Source: Megascapheus bottae
Taxonomy: Eukaryota > Chordata > Mammalia > Rodentia > Geomyidae
Length of the DNA stretch: 64,000 nt
Assembly: GCA_024803745.1 (NCBI GenBank)
Contig: JANJXV010000004.1
Coordinates: 49,299,858 to 49,363,857, forward strand
Reading direction: 5' to 3'
In this document: piece by piece, positions 11,561-23,159 of the stretch
How the letters are laid out: each line of letters starts with the position of its first letter
Numbering within the stretch: position 1 is the first letter of the stretch
The notes under the pieces: model-generated
The model's database searches: none
Told to the model about the DNA's origin: nothing
Seen by the model: the letters and a program-made list of their open reading frames with translations, nothing else
Made by a program: the position numbers and the translations under genes

Positions 11561-12859
11561 TGTGTATCATGGCAAATGATAACCCAACATATCATAGGAG
11601 TCACATTGTAGTACAGAATCTGGTGAGTCACAGACGTGGATCTGATTTTGTGTTTGCACACATCTATTGCAAATTTGTATATTCACAGGTAATTTAACAA
11701 CCTCTAGTGAGCCTCATAAGCTCTTGTGATGTACAGATGCATTACTTTGTGACTGAAATTCCTATAAATCCTCAACTGGATTTATAACAGCTTTATTTTA
11801 TTCAATAAAAATTCCAAAATATCTGACACTTCATGGTGATAATATTAGGACTTTTCATGTTTTTCCTGCAGATTCCTATATTTAAATCAGCTATGGTAAA
11901 TCACAGTAAAAATTTCTTTGACCTCTGAATCCTACAGATTCTCTCCAAATGATGGTAAAACCAGCTTTGCTGTGTCAGAACTTCCTTCTAAGGACCTTAT
12001 TTAGATTGCATTTATTAATAGGCTAGATTGTAAACAAAGCTTTACTGTTTCAGAAATTTAGTCAAAGAACGTTATTTAGAAGGAATTTAACCACCTATTT
12101 TTGTTAGTTATTTTGGTAGTCATAATAAAAAGACACCAACTGTGATTTTAAGCTTTGACAGAATGAAGTAAAATCATATGATTAAGAACTGTGTGAGAAC
12201 TAATTTCAAATTATGATCATACACTACTTCATCATGTATAGAGAATCATAAAACACTATTTTAGGGTCATGAGGCAAATATGGTCCCAATTAATCAAAAT
12301 GCTTTTTGTTTGTTCATGTCAGGTTTCATCATAGTTTACATTTCCAGTTTATTAAAAAATTGCTATTGACCCTAAAGAGAGGAGGAGAAAAATAATCTCC
12401 ACTACACAAATTACATGTATGAGAACCATGTACAGAGGGATATCATTAAATGGACAAGTCTCAAAGATCTCAGTCAAAGCTTGTGGCTCATTTCACATTG
12501 TTAGTTAATTCACTCTGATCATTGTACTCTGTTAATCCATGTCTGGCCCATTTTTAAGGTGTTGATTCATTGAAGTGACGAACCATTTTATGCTTTAAAA
12601 CTTTCCATTAACACACCCAGATATTTCATCTCTCCTGCTTGATGAAAACATATTTCTTAAATCACAATAAGTACCATGTAAGTGGTACCCCATGTTAGTG
12701 GGGTACTTGCTACTGTGTATTATTTTTCCATGCTGTCCTTAATTTAAATGCCAAGTATTTATAGTTCTGGGAGTTTAGTTTAAAATGAAGAAGCCCAATG
12801 TTATTTTCCATGTCAGTTTTTTTTTAAGTTGTGCCAACGTGTGAAACGATTGTGTCACC
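11002..12859. other. Unique AT-rich DNA with a (TG)n tract
   Basis: No gene is recognised. A (TG)n run lies at 11525-11566. Two similar blocks of about 51 bases start at 11964 and 12039 (roughly three quarters identical by eye), which suggests an old tandem duplication with a 75-bp period. Confidence 0.55.
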
Positions 12860-13110
12860 TTACTTTAATCCAAGCTACTTGAGAGGTTGAGAATGGGAGT
12901 ATTATAGTTCAAGGCCAACCCTAGCAGAAACATCCTCAGAGTAAGTGTAACCCCTGGCATTTCCTAGCAACCATGGTAATCCAAAGGCGATTAATTGTTG
13001 CACTGCTCAACACCTCGTCAGGAAACAGGTCTGAGACTTTGTCCAGCAGGAGAGCACCTGTCTAGTAAGCACAGGCCTTGAATTCAAACCTTTGGTGAGA
13101 AAGAAAAGAG
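12860..13110 (+). mobile_element. Old B1/ID-type composite SINE
   Basis: A B1-like patch (aatccaagctacttgagagg, then 'agttcaaggccaaccc') is followed by an ID-like patch (gagcacctgtctagtaagca, then 'ccttgaattcaaacc'). It lacks the Geo unit, so it belongs to an older rodent layer. Confidence 0.6.
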
Positions 13111-13998
13111 ACAAATTAAGGTTATAAAATGTTCTCTTTATGCGATTCACCAAACCTATTGTATACATACAAAAATATTAAGACAAAGAAGGGCATGTCT
13201 TTTAGCCATTAAATGTGGGCTTCAACCTATCCGTGGCAATAAGTATACATAAAAGTAAGCCATCCAAGAGAGTTGAGGAAGAATTAGGGAACAGAACTGG
13301 AGAAAACATAGAATGGATTGTGATCCAGAAATTCCTTTCACTTTTGCAAAGAATGCCACTAGTCTCTGTAATATTATTTTTCTGCACAGTACTAAGAGAA
13401 AGTATTGTGGAAAGCTAGAATGACATGCATAGGTTTAAGTCAATAGCATTCATCCTGTTCATCTTGGAACTCACCATGGCACCTGTATCTACATGCTGGC
13501 ACACGGTGGCATCATCTATATTTAAAATGTTCTCCGCCAGTCCAAAGACCTTTTTTGCTCTTTGTAATGAATGTAAGGCATTGTGATGATTAGGAATATA
13601 AAAATCCAAAGAAAGTCATCATTTTCTAATCCTTCTCAGATCTATCTGTGGTTGCCTCTTCTCAGGTATAATTTAGACAGGCAGAAGTGCAATGTGGGAA
13701 GCCTTCCAAAATCACTTTATTTACTTCCTTTTTGAGGAAAGAAAAGCATTTAACATTGTCTCTAAAAAACATTTCAGTCTCTGCTAGTGCTCTATTCAAT
13801 CTGTGGTTATTCAATCCCATCATAACATGGAAGGTGTGGAATCAAGATGTTGAGTTGTTTTTTTCTGTTTCCTCACACCAGACTATGATGGTTTGGTGTC
13901 TGTTGTCTGTCTTCATCTCTCCAGAGAAATTAATTCCATCAAGGTTTTGGATCTCTGAATAACAGTAAAGGGGCAAAGATGCTTACATACAATGTCTT
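13111..13998. other. Unique DNA, no gene recognised
   Basis: Both strands carry small open frames (up to 91 codons at 13687-13962), none with a recognisable domain or splice context. Confidence 0.5.
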
Positions 13999-14114
13999 AG
14001 AAGTGGCGCTGTGGCTCAAGGGCTAGAGCAGTAGACTTGAGCTGAAGAGCTCAGGGACAGTGCCCTGGCCCAAAGTGCAAGCCCCATGACCAGCAAAAAA
14101 AAAAAAAAGAATTT
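13999..14114 (+). mobile_element. Standalone Geo monomer
   Basis: Only the right-hand unit is present: 'gtggcgctgtggctcaagg' through 'ccatgaccagc' and a 14-A tail. Its end (atgaccagc) matches 7SL-Geo dimers rather than IDL-Geo (aggactggc), so it is probably a 5'-truncated 7SL-Geo copy. Confidence 0.8.
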
Positions 14115-14649
14115 GCTCAGACAAAGTAGTATAATAACAATTGTTGAAGAGAATGTCAAAGTTACAACAGAAAGGAATTCATGGCAAGAATCTCATGTCA
14201 CATCACATTTTTTCAAATTTTATAATCATAAGTAATTTGCATTGTAGATATTAGGAAGTTGCTTTTGACAACTCAGAGTTAACTTCATTTCACTACAACA
14301 AGAAGATTCATTGTCGTAACAGTAAATCATAATAGATTGAGTATTTACTAGACATGCACAATTTTATAAAGAGTCTTCTGTTCAATAGATTAAAAAGAAA
14401 TATTAGGTCCTATCAATTGCGATTAGGAAGAAATTTTCATAAATACTTGCTATTCAAGATAAAACTTTTTGAAACAAGATGACTTGGATAAAAAGAAGTT
14501 ACATAGTCTCTGAAATGGTATATAGCTTAGAGGAGAGCCCATTATACCTCTAGGAAGAAAAGCAGAAGAGATTTATAAATAGAACAAAAGTGCAGAAATA
14601 ATTGGAAAAATGTTGGATTTTCCAATGCTTTGTGTATCTCTTGGGCTAT
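14115..14649. other. Unique AT-rich DNA
   Basis: No gene, RNA or repeat recognised. Confidence 0.5.
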
Positions 14650-14858
14650 TATTTGGGCTTGAGTGCTGTGCCTGGATGCTGTCCCTTAGGGTTGTGACTC
14701 AAAGCTGGTGCTTTACCACTTGAGCCAGCGCTCCACTTTCAGTTTTGCTTCTGAATATTTGGAGAAAATTTTCTCATGGACATTTTCCATAGTGGCTGAG
14801 ATCCTCAGATAACAGCCTCCTGAAAAGCGAGTCTTATAGGCTGGAGCCACCAATGACC
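14650..14858 (-). mobile_element. 7SL-Geo dimeric SINE, old
   Basis: Geo part around 'gctttaccacttgagccag', then a weak linker and a 7SL-like end near 'ggctggagccacc'. Highly diverged. Confidence 0.7.
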
Positions 14859-14861
14859 AAC

Positions 14862-15056
14862 ATTTTTTTTTTGCCATGCCTGGGACTTGAACTCAGGGCC
14901 TGGGCACTGTCCTTGAACACTTTTTTGCTCAAGGCTAGAGATCTGCTACTTGAGCCACAGTGCCACTTCCAGTTCTTTCTGTGTATATGGTACAGAGGAA
15001 TTGAATTCAGTGCTTCATGCACGCTATGCAAGAACTCTATAACAAGGCGCCGGTGT
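14862..15056 (-). mobile_element. IDL-Geo SINE, antisense
   Basis: T-rich tail complement, then Geo (gggacttgaactcagggcc), linker, and the ID half ending near 'aagaactctataac'. Lies between a 7SL-Geo copy and a younger sense IDL-Geo. Confidence 0.85.
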
Positions 15057-15102
15057 ACATTTTTATATGAAGTACAATGTTTATTAAAGAATAGCATGGG
15101 CA

Positions 15103-15303
15103 CGGGCCGGGAGTTTGGCCTAGTGGTTAAAGTGCTTGCCTAGCATGCATGAAGACCAGGGTTCGATTCCTTGGCACCACATACATAGAAAAAAGCCAGA
15201 AATGGTGCTGAGGCTCAAGTGATAGACCTCTAGCCTTGAGAAAGTCCAAGGAGAGTGCTCAGGCCCTGAGCTCAAGCCTAGGACTGGCAAAAAAAAAAAA
15301 AAA
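15103..15303 (+). mobile_element. IDL-Geo SINE, complete, young
   Basis: Full IDL half (B box ggttcgattcc), linker, Geo half ending 'aggactggc' and an A tail. The 17-bp TSD aaagaatagcatgggca at 15086-15102 and 15304-15320 is perfect. One extra base inside the A-box region (tggttaaagtg) separates it from other copies. Confidence 0.92.
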
Positions 15304-15320
15304 AAAGAATAGCATGGGCA

Positions 15321-16111
15321 GAATATTTGTTGATATTCTATCCAGTGTAAAAAGCAAAACAAATATATGCTAAATATTTGATAGAAACTTTTCAACAGAA
15401 TATAGACACTTACTTCCTTGCACATAGAAAATCTTAGCCAATACTTAATTCATTAGAATCTTTGTAAATGATGGAGGGATTGGAGAATAAATGTGGTAGA
15501 TGCTTTAAATGTAAAAGAAGTTATACACAAAGTAATTGAATTTTATGTAGAGTTCTCTAAAAATTCCAAAAATCCTATGATTGTAAAAATGACTGGCTGC
15601 AATGATGGCAGAAATTTTATTTAAGAGTTATCATATCTTTGTAGAAAATACTTTCACTCTAACATAGGAAAAAGAATACTCAGGTCTGTAAAATGATCTG
15701 TATTATCAAGTATTAGAAATTTTCTTAATTTCATTCAGTGATTGTAACACATTTTACAGTTAAAACAAATAATATTATTGTAGAATTATATAAAAACAAA
15801 AATATATATTTATCACTTCAATATAAGGCTCAACATTTATGTTGTTTAGGTGATAATTCAGTAGTGTATATCTGTATGATATAGTGATGCATGCAGTAGA
15901 GAGGAGATAAATCCATCAATAGAGTAGATGTGTAAATTTCAGTAATAGTTTCTTTAGCAATGTTATGGCACAAATTATTGCTATTGCCATCATGACACTG
16001 CTGTCACTGTAACATACAGTCAAATGTCTTCAATTTTCTACATGTAGCCTTCTTTTAGATTATTGTGTTTTTCCTGTAGTTAATATAGTATTTTCCCACT
16101 GAGTAAGCTCT
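15321..16111. other. Unique AT-rich DNA
   Basis: No gene or repeat recognised. Confidence 0.5.
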
Positions 16112-16245
16112 TGCCAGGAGTGTAGCCAAGTGAAAGCCTGATAGCCTAGCTTGCATGAAGCTCTGGGCTTGATTTTTCAGTACCACATACACAACAAGGC
16201 CAGAAGCGGTGCTGTGGCTGAAGTAGCAGCTTGTATAGAGGAGTT
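16112..16245 (+). mobile_element. IDL-Geo SINE, 3'-truncated
   Basis: Diverged IDL half, then 'gccagaagcggtgctgtggc' from the start of Geo. The Geo end and A tail are missing, and old L1 sequence follows. Confidence 0.7.
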
Positions 16246-16259
16246 ATTCAAGAAGACTA

Positions 16260-16725
16260 CTTATAAATACATCTTCATGGATGCCACCCCTTTCATCATT
16301 CCGCCCCAACCGATCAAACCGAATTCCCCTCCTCCAACCATTTCGGAATTTCTGAATTTTGTAAGATATGTATTGTGTGCTGTGACTGAATTCTTCCCCA
16401 CCCCCATTCCTCTCTTCATTTATTCATTCTCCCTCTTCCTCCTTTCAAGGATAAGTTACCTGGTATTAATTTTTTTGGAGTGAGGATTAGTCTTTTGAAG
16501 CAACCACATTGTTTGAATTCACCCCTGAAAATGCTGTATTTCAGTAAATGCATTTGTATACCATTGTATACAAGATAGTTACTTTCATATTTATAATTAG
16601 GTTTTGCTTCCACAGGAAAGGAAACACTATCTTTTGAGTCTCTGGCCTCCATTTACTTCACTTAACATACCTTTTTCCAGGGTTATCTCTTCCTGTTTTT
16701 AAGTGGTACAATGTAGCTAACGCTA
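16260..16725 (-). mobile_element. Old L1 3' end
   Basis: The plus strand shows the antisense pyrimidine-rich 3'UTR (16290-16445) and, further right, the end of ORF2 (tttacttcacttaacatacc and following). It belongs to a different, older subfamily than the L1 at 27.3 kb. Confidence 0.6.
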
Positions 16726-16995
16726 ATATATTATCCTAAGTAAATAGTCAACAATTGTTACTCTTACTGGATTGTAGACTTCATAAGGAGTATTTATTTT
16801 AATGATTATTTTCTCCCTCTTACCTAACAAAATGTTTAATTACCTGATCTCAGTTTTCTATATAAAAATATTAAAATAGAACAATAGATATTTCATAGAA
16901 AATAGTTGTGGAGATTTAGTAAAAAGGATCAATTCTAAAATCTGATAAATGTAATTATATGATTTATAAAAATTATTTAGAAGTAATAAAAGTTT

Positions 16996-17059
16996 CTATT
17001 TTAGATAGCCTCTTCTAGTCAACTATTCTAGTCGACTATTTTAGATAGTCTCTTCTAGT
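16996..17059. repeat. 40-bp tandem duplication
   Basis: The 24-base block at 16996-17019 recurs at 17036-17059 with one difference (gcct versus gtct), giving a 40-bp period. It lies in otherwise unique AT-rich DNA. Confidence 0.85.
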
Positions 17060-17819
17060 ATGGTACACAGAGATCTGCCAGTTTGAACCACAGCAGCAAG
17101 GCATCCCGTTTCTTATATTTTGCATTTGAAACAGTGTTTTACTAACACCAAGAACAACAAATCCTGAGTTAATATTGGTGTAGCATTTACAACACATCTA
17201 TTCACAGCTTCTGGGGTCTTTCTGATATAAGCCCATAAATTTCTCAAGCCACTATAAATTCTTTCCAAATTCTAAGTGCCTGTCATGGGTGCTAGCTGAA
17301 GATTTTCCTTCCAGCAAAATCAGGCAAGCATAGAGAGCAAGCATGTTTCCTCTTACATGATGATACTTCTCTAGGCTCTGATGGGTTCAGGATTAACAGG
17401 TATTCATTTTCTTTTTAATATTTTCTTTTAGAGTTTGCAATAATAACCTACAAGAATGCTAAATAGCCAAGTCATTCCAGTATTAGCAAGAGCTAAAAGC
17501 ATCTCCTAAAGTTTCTAATAATTATTTTCTTCATTAAAAGATGTTAGATGCATCATAACCATAGCAACACATGAATTTGTGGAAAATTACTGAATGAAAT
17601 TATAGAGATGATTATGCCTAATATAGAATGAATAGTTTGCATGTGGTGCCAGGAATTATAACTACCTGTCTGAGTAGTGAATGAAAAATGGTATATTTAA
17701 AAGTGAAATACTCTGTGGATATATTTCTTTTATATATCTTGAATAGTAATGAAGATATTCAAGTGAATACTGCATAACCAGCTCAAATATATTCAGGTAT
17801 GTCTTAGAGAAATCTATAT
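17060..17819. other. Unique DNA, no gene recognised
   Basis: Less AT-rich near 17060-17400, but no repeat family or coding signal is identified. Confidence 0.45.
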
Positions 17820-18240
17820 TACACATTTATCTCAGCTTAATTTACAGTAGCTCATCCCTACCAACTGACAAAAAAGTAAACCAAATGTGGTATGTATGAG
17901 TCCTATTTAGATACCAAACATTATGGAATACTGTTGATGTTTTTCAAACAACATGGGTAAGACTGAAGATCACTTTGTTACATGATGCACCCAAATTACA
18001 AAATAAGAAATACTACTACTCTGCATCTCTTGATAGGGCATATAACACAATAGATTTCCTTAGGTGTTGAAAGGAGAATGATGATTAGGGAAGATGTAAA
18101 CAATATAGGAGAGGGAGAGATGGGAAGGTTTTGGTCACTGTACAATAAAGTTTGATAAGGGTGACAGCAGATAACATCAACACATTACATATTTCAAAAA
18201 GATTCATCAAATGACTTAAAATGTTTTCCCCATGTAGAAA
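17820..18240 (+). mobile_element. Old L1, ORF2 end and 3'UTR
   Basis: Sense L1 landmarks in order: 'accaactgac', 'aatgtggtatgta', 'ttatggaatactg', the 'catgggtaagactgaagatc' block, then a purine-rich 3'UTR (18070-18135) and a 'ttcaaaa' end. Heavily decayed. Confidence 0.6.
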
Positions 18241-18292
18241 TAATTACTATTAGAGGTAGTAATACGCTCCCCTTGCAAACATTATATAGTGC

Positions 18293-18295
18293 ATG

Positions 18296-18345
<50 letters not shown>
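18293..18345. repeat. (TA)n(GA)n microsatellite
   Basis: A pure TA run followed directly by a pure AG run. Confidence 0.98.
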
Positions 18346-18349
<4 letters not shown>

Positions 18350-19189
18350 TCAAATGATTCCTCACTACTTGTACAATTTCATATATTGAATATCAATTAA
18401 GATCATTAAATTACAAAATAAACACAATATTTGATGTATTCTAGGGACAACTGTACTATTTATATCTGTTCACTAATTAATGGCTATATTCTAGTTGAAG
18501 TTTTTCAAAATTATAGGATTTTTTTAGTCCAATCAATTGGGCAATCTGAATACATCATAAATATCCCTATCTTACATCTCTGTTGTCTTCACTTTTCTTT
18601 TTGACAATAATGTTAGGTTTGAGTAAACTGTGTTCTGTTACTTGTGTGTATTCAAAAGATGTTGGTTGCACGTGCTGCTTTTGCAAAGCATCTTTACACA
18701 ACATGTGACTTCTATCATACAATGTCCTTGTGAATAAATCTTCCCACCTGTGCTTTTCTTCATTGTACTAATGCATATTTTCAACCTAGTCCTCAGCACT
18801 TACTACTGTCATGGGGAATAATGAATATATGTAACAAAACTAGAAATTGCATTTGATAACATGCTTAAATATGAAATAATTATGATCTTTATAGTCATCT
18901 TGGCTCTAGTTACTGAATTTACCTTGAGGAAAATTTAGAACAGGTTTAGACAGAAAGCATTTGACAAGAAATTAGCAATGCTGATTTTTGCACACCTGCC
19001 TTAGAATTAAAAAGTTAAAAATAAAAGAGAAAGGAAATTGCTTCTCATATGGAGTTTTCCCTGATTTTAACTTTACTTCAAATTCCTTTTGAGTAGTGCA
19101 CTCAATAACTATCCCTTGCATATCACATATTCCACTTACTTTCTGCACCACATTCAATCTTACTAAATGATAGAAACATATTTCAAAGC
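18346..19189. other. Unique AT-rich DNA
   Basis: No gene or repeat recognised. Confidence 0.5.
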
Positions 19190-19884
19190 TTTAACATAGT
19201 GATTAAACAATGGAATTATACATGCATACAATATAGCTGATCTGCAATATAATATTCTATGTATTGAGCAATGATAATCAGAGTAACATTTTACTACCTC
19301 ATATGTATTAAACATATTAAAATTTTTATATTAAAGCATATTTAATGACTAATGTTTACCAACTTGCAATCGTGTAACATTAACTATAGTAATCTCTTTG
19401 TAAAATGCAGCTGCAAAATTAATTCATCCTGTCTAACTGAAACTTTGTACATTTTATTCATTTTATCAGTGTTTCCTTGGTCCTTTTTCCTATCTATAAG
19501 AATTATTTTATTGGTTTTGTCGACATGATTTATATATTATGCATATGAAAGAAATTGGGAAATATCTGACTTTTTCCCCTGGCTTCTTTTTCCCTTTAAT
19601 CATCTATTTATCAGTACATAGGTTTTATTCTTCTGTTGGCAATAGTGTAGTTTCATTGAACATGGGAGTTTAGATATTTCCCGGGTGTACTTATTTTGTA
19701 TATATACCTTCTAGATATTTCCTTTTAATAGAAGCACCCCAAATAACCATGTGGCAGTCTCATTTCAAGGAACATTACAGTCTATAAGCATTTCTTCTTC
19801 TTTACAATAAAACAAGTACTTATTTCTCTTTTTTTGGTAATGATCATTCTAACTAGTGTGGGAAGATATCACTGTGGATGGATC
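19190..19884 (-). mobile_element. Old antisense L1, 3' half
   Basis: The plus strand follows the order of antisense mammalian L1: 'ttaactatagtaatctc' (3'UTR), then 'gaacatgggagtttagatat', 'agaagcaccccaaataacc', and 'tgatcattctaactagtgtg' (ORF2). The match breaks where the LTR-like block begins. Confidence 0.55.
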
Positions 19885-20335
19885 TGATATTGCACCAGTT
19901 GATAGTAAAAGTCTTTATTCTTAGAACTCAATGTTGCTCCCGTGGCATGGCCCACTTGATTACCCGCCCTAGGGAGACCTTCTGAAAGTTCTCCTGTCTA
20001 GAATCTTAATCTAAGAAGACTTCCCTCATACCCCCATTCTCTGATGTGACAGGTACTAGAGTTCTTCCAAGGAAGCTAGACACTACTGAACTGTTGTCTG
20101 CAAAATGGTTTTATACAATAGGTTCCCTTACCCAGGCCTGAGCGAAACAATTTCAGACCACTACCACAAACTCCCAAGGCATGTCCAGAAACTCCTTGAA
20201 CTCTTCAGCTACCTACCTATGACTTACCCCTACCTATTACTCTACTTAAATTCTCTCCATCACTGGTCCCATTAGATCTTGTGTCTCCTGAATCTCTTCA
20301 GGCTATCATGATATCCTTCTTCAAGTTTCATTACA
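19885..20335 (-). mobile_element. Possible solitary LTR
   Basis: On the minus strand there is a TATAAAA box (20109-20115) and, about 190 bases downstream, an AATAAAG polyadenylation signal (19913-19919) near the proposed 3' end. A TG start near 20335 (tgtaatgaaac on the minus strand) is plausible. It is less AT-rich than its surroundings and interrupts an old L1. I see no clear TSD and cannot name a family. It could be another old repeat. Confidence 0.4.
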
Positions 20336-20426
20336 GTTGACCTGGTTTGTTCAGTTTGCATTCTGCTCTTTCTTTATCCTAATTCAATTTCCTAATACCA
20401 GTGTTTAGAGAAGTTCAGGACTTTTT

Positions 20427-20492
20427 TTGTAATAAGACTTGAACTCATGGCCTTGTGCCTGCTAGTCAATTGCCTTACCACTTGAGCCAAAT
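20427..20492 (-). mobile_element. tRNA-derived SINE fragment
   Basis: Antisense 'acttgaactcatggcctt' and 'ttgccttaccacttgagcc' are the tRNA-SINE signature. Short and diverged. Confidence 0.55.
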
Positions 20493-20927
20493 TCATAATG
20501 TGTTTGTTATCTACCATACACCTATTTACCATTTCTATATCTACCTTCTATTTTCATTGGTTTATGATAGTATAACTCTACCATGTATTTGATTTTAAAA
20601 TGTTTTCGCATTTTCAATAAAATGAATCTACACTATTAGGATTAGTCTTATTGAAAATATAGTCTCTACATTTTTATAGCACATTTAATGCATTTTTGTC
20701 AAAAATTACATATTTTATTTTGCCTTTAAAAATTTACAGCAATAATCATAATTTTCATAATTTTGCTTTAACTTTTGTACTATAAGTTGTATGATATCAA
20801 TAAATGAAGTATTCTGACTGTTAAATTCAGTATTAGTATATATCTAACTTTTATATTAAATATGTAATTATATTTAATATTTAGAAATCCAAATTTAGCC
20901 TGATTTGACATACTAAAACTTCTCAAA
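20493..20927. other. AT-rich unique DNA
   Basis: No gene or repeat recognised. Confidence 0.5.
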
Positions 20928-21115
20928 GGCCAGGAGTGTAGCTTAGTGGTAGAGTGTTTGTCTAGCATGCACAAAGCCCTGGATTCGTTTTCTCAGTATA
21001 GCAGGAAAAAGTCCCAAGTGATGCTGGGGCTCAAATGGTAGTGTGCTAGTCTTGACTAAAAGAAGATCAAGGACAGTGCCCAGGCCCCAAATCCCAAGAC
21101 TGCCAAAAAAACCCC
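20928..21115 (+). mobile_element. IDL-Geo SINE, diverged
   Basis: IDL half 'agcttagtggtagagtgttt', linker, Geo half ending 'aagactgcc' and an A/C-rich tail. Confidence 0.85.
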
Positions 21116-21480
21116 ACAACTTTTCCTACTGGCTAGCACTATATTGGCCACATGGTGGATGGCATGGTCTTGCATTTTGTCTTTAGACTGGAGGAAGGTG
21201 AAGCCACAGCCTCCCAGGTGAGAGGTGTGCCTGAATCCCTCCAGAGAAGGGTGGGTACTTCACTGATGGGTTACTACACCTGGCAGTCCTGTGCCTGGGA
21301 CTGGGAAATTTCTTGTGGGCCTGACCCCTGACTTGACCCTATCTAGGCAAGGACCAGCTTAGGCACAATATGCCATACCACATGCCTCTGTATTTGAATC
21401 TTGTGTCGTTTCTCTTAGCTGTTTTCTGATCAGCACGGCATCCCAGTTCAGCTATCTGTTGGAGCTGAATTGGTTTGCTG
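21116..21480. other. GC-richer block of unknown origin
   Basis: About 365 bases with clearly higher GC than its neighbours, no long open frame and no match to the SINE or L1 families in this window. It may be an old LTR or other transposon remnant. Confidence 0.35.
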
Positions 21481-21754
21481 GGGTTTTTTTGTTCTTTTTT
21501 TGCTCTCTGGACTTTTTCCTAACCATGTTAAGTATATTTTCTGGTTGCTGAGCTTTGAGACAGAAGTCCACCGTGTAGTCACTGGTCTTTTAACATAGTC
21601 TCCAAGATTCAACCTCTCAAAATGTGCTTTCTTTTTATTCTTACCTTACAAGACTTTCAAAGGAATAAATACAGGATTTATACTTTCATTTATTTTCATT
21701 TCAAACAAATCAGAATTTTAATATCAATATATCGGGGTGCTAATTTTTTCCCAC

Positions 21755-21982
21755 TCGTCTTTTTTTTTGGTCGGTCATGGGGCTTTAATTCGTGGCCTGG
21801 GCACTGTCCCTGAATTCTTCAGGTAAGAGCTAGTACCCTAACACTTGAGCCACAGAGACATTTCCAGTTTTCTGGGATTAACTGGAGAGAAGAGTCTCAT
21901 GGTCTTTAGTGAGCTGGCTGGCCCTGAACCCAGATCCTCAGATCTCAACTTCCTGAGTTGCTAGGATTAACGTCAGCCAACG
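21755..21982 (-). mobile_element. 7SL-Geo dimeric SINE
   Basis: T run, 'ggtcggtcatggggc', Geo half, linker 'actggagagaagagtctcat', then the 7SL-like half (tcagatctcaacttcctgag). The distal end is decayed. Confidence 0.85.
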
Positions 21983-22624
21983 AAACTTGGATTGTTCTCC
22001 AATCTTTCTACGACTATAATTATTTACAAGAACCACAATCTTACTTTGTTTAGCATGTCAAGTTTCCTTAAATGAAAATTATTGTTTTAAATCTTTCAAG
22101 TTCCATTAAAAATCAATTCGCACAAATGCTCGCATGGACTCCTCATGTCCCTGTAGAATGGCAGAAGATACATGTGCCTGCTTTCACTGGTCTTCTCATT
22201 CAGTGGAATCCACAGAAATGAGATTGTTTGCATTCACAAGAAATGACTTGAAAATATTCGAATTAAAACTAATACTTGACCATGGTTTCTGTGTCAGCAT
22301 CAGAAGATTCATGATGCAACTGACAGAATTAGCCTCATGGGGTGGAGGGATGGGCTCTGACTGCCAGAGTTTTGGACTTATTCTGGCCTTTTGATAAATA
22401 TGTTAACATTAAAATGTGATCTTCAATCTGATTATTTTCTTTTTATTCTATATAAACATATCAGGTTAAATTTTAAAACACAGACTTTAACATTTTAAAA
22501 TTTCATCTTATTTCAAGGTAATTATGCAGTAATTAGTATATACACATATATATATCTTAATTGAAAAGAAAAGATAAGAAAAGAGCAATGCATCTTTGGA
22601 TTATGGATTTATTCCTAGCAGAGG
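21983..22624. other. Unique DNA, no convincing gene
   Basis: An 86-codon frame at 22134-22394 has no recognisable domain, no splice context and no homologous feel, so I treat it as chance. Confidence 0.45.
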
Positions 22625-22808
22625 GTTGAGATCTAATGACTATGAATCTGAGCCAGCTCAGGAAGGAAAGGCCCTAAGATTATCTCTAACTAACACAGAA
22701 AAGCCAAGAGTAGAGATGTACTTCAAGTTGAAGAGTGTTAGTCTGGGCAAAGAAAGCCCAGGAACAGTATTCAAACCCTCAGTTCAAGTTTGAGAACTGG
22801 GAAAAAAA
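22625..22808 (+). mobile_element. 7SL-Geo dimeric SINE, old, 5'-truncated
   Basis: Sense 7SL-like interior (gagatctaatgactatg, 'agccagctcaggaagg'), linker, Geo-like 'cttcaagttgaagagtgtta', and the end 'gagaactggg' with an A tail. Confidence 0.7.
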
Positions 22809-23159
22809 GCACATAGAGAAATATCATAAAGCAGATAAAATATATGACAATTTTGAGAAGCATTAGTTAGATAGTGTGTGATTACCTGGAGTTTAACATA
22901 ATAAAACATTAAGGTTAAAATGTGTTATTCATTGTAGGAATTACTGCTTTAACCAAATAGACTTTATAACCTATAGAAGAATGAAAGAAAATAGTGTCAT
23001 TTGTCTATTAGAACTAATTTATTCCTACAATTAAGTCTTCCATATATTTGTACATGTTCAGGAGTCAAACTAAATTCTACCTTTGTGATATCTAACTCTA
23101 ATGGTGGAATATATTAGACAACCAAGCATAAAATGTAAATGTGAATGAAGAAATATGAT

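Noticed and set aside
11964..12089. 75-bp-period tandem duplication
   Set aside because: Identity is only about three quarters by eye, too weak to report as a separate finding.
15103..15180. Possible tRNA-Ala gene
   Set aside because: It has A- and B-box sequences, but it is the left half of a SINE with a TSD and cannot form a proper cloverleaf.
22134..22394. 86-codon open frame with several cysteines
   Set aside because: No recognisable family, no supporting signals, and a length easily reached by chance.
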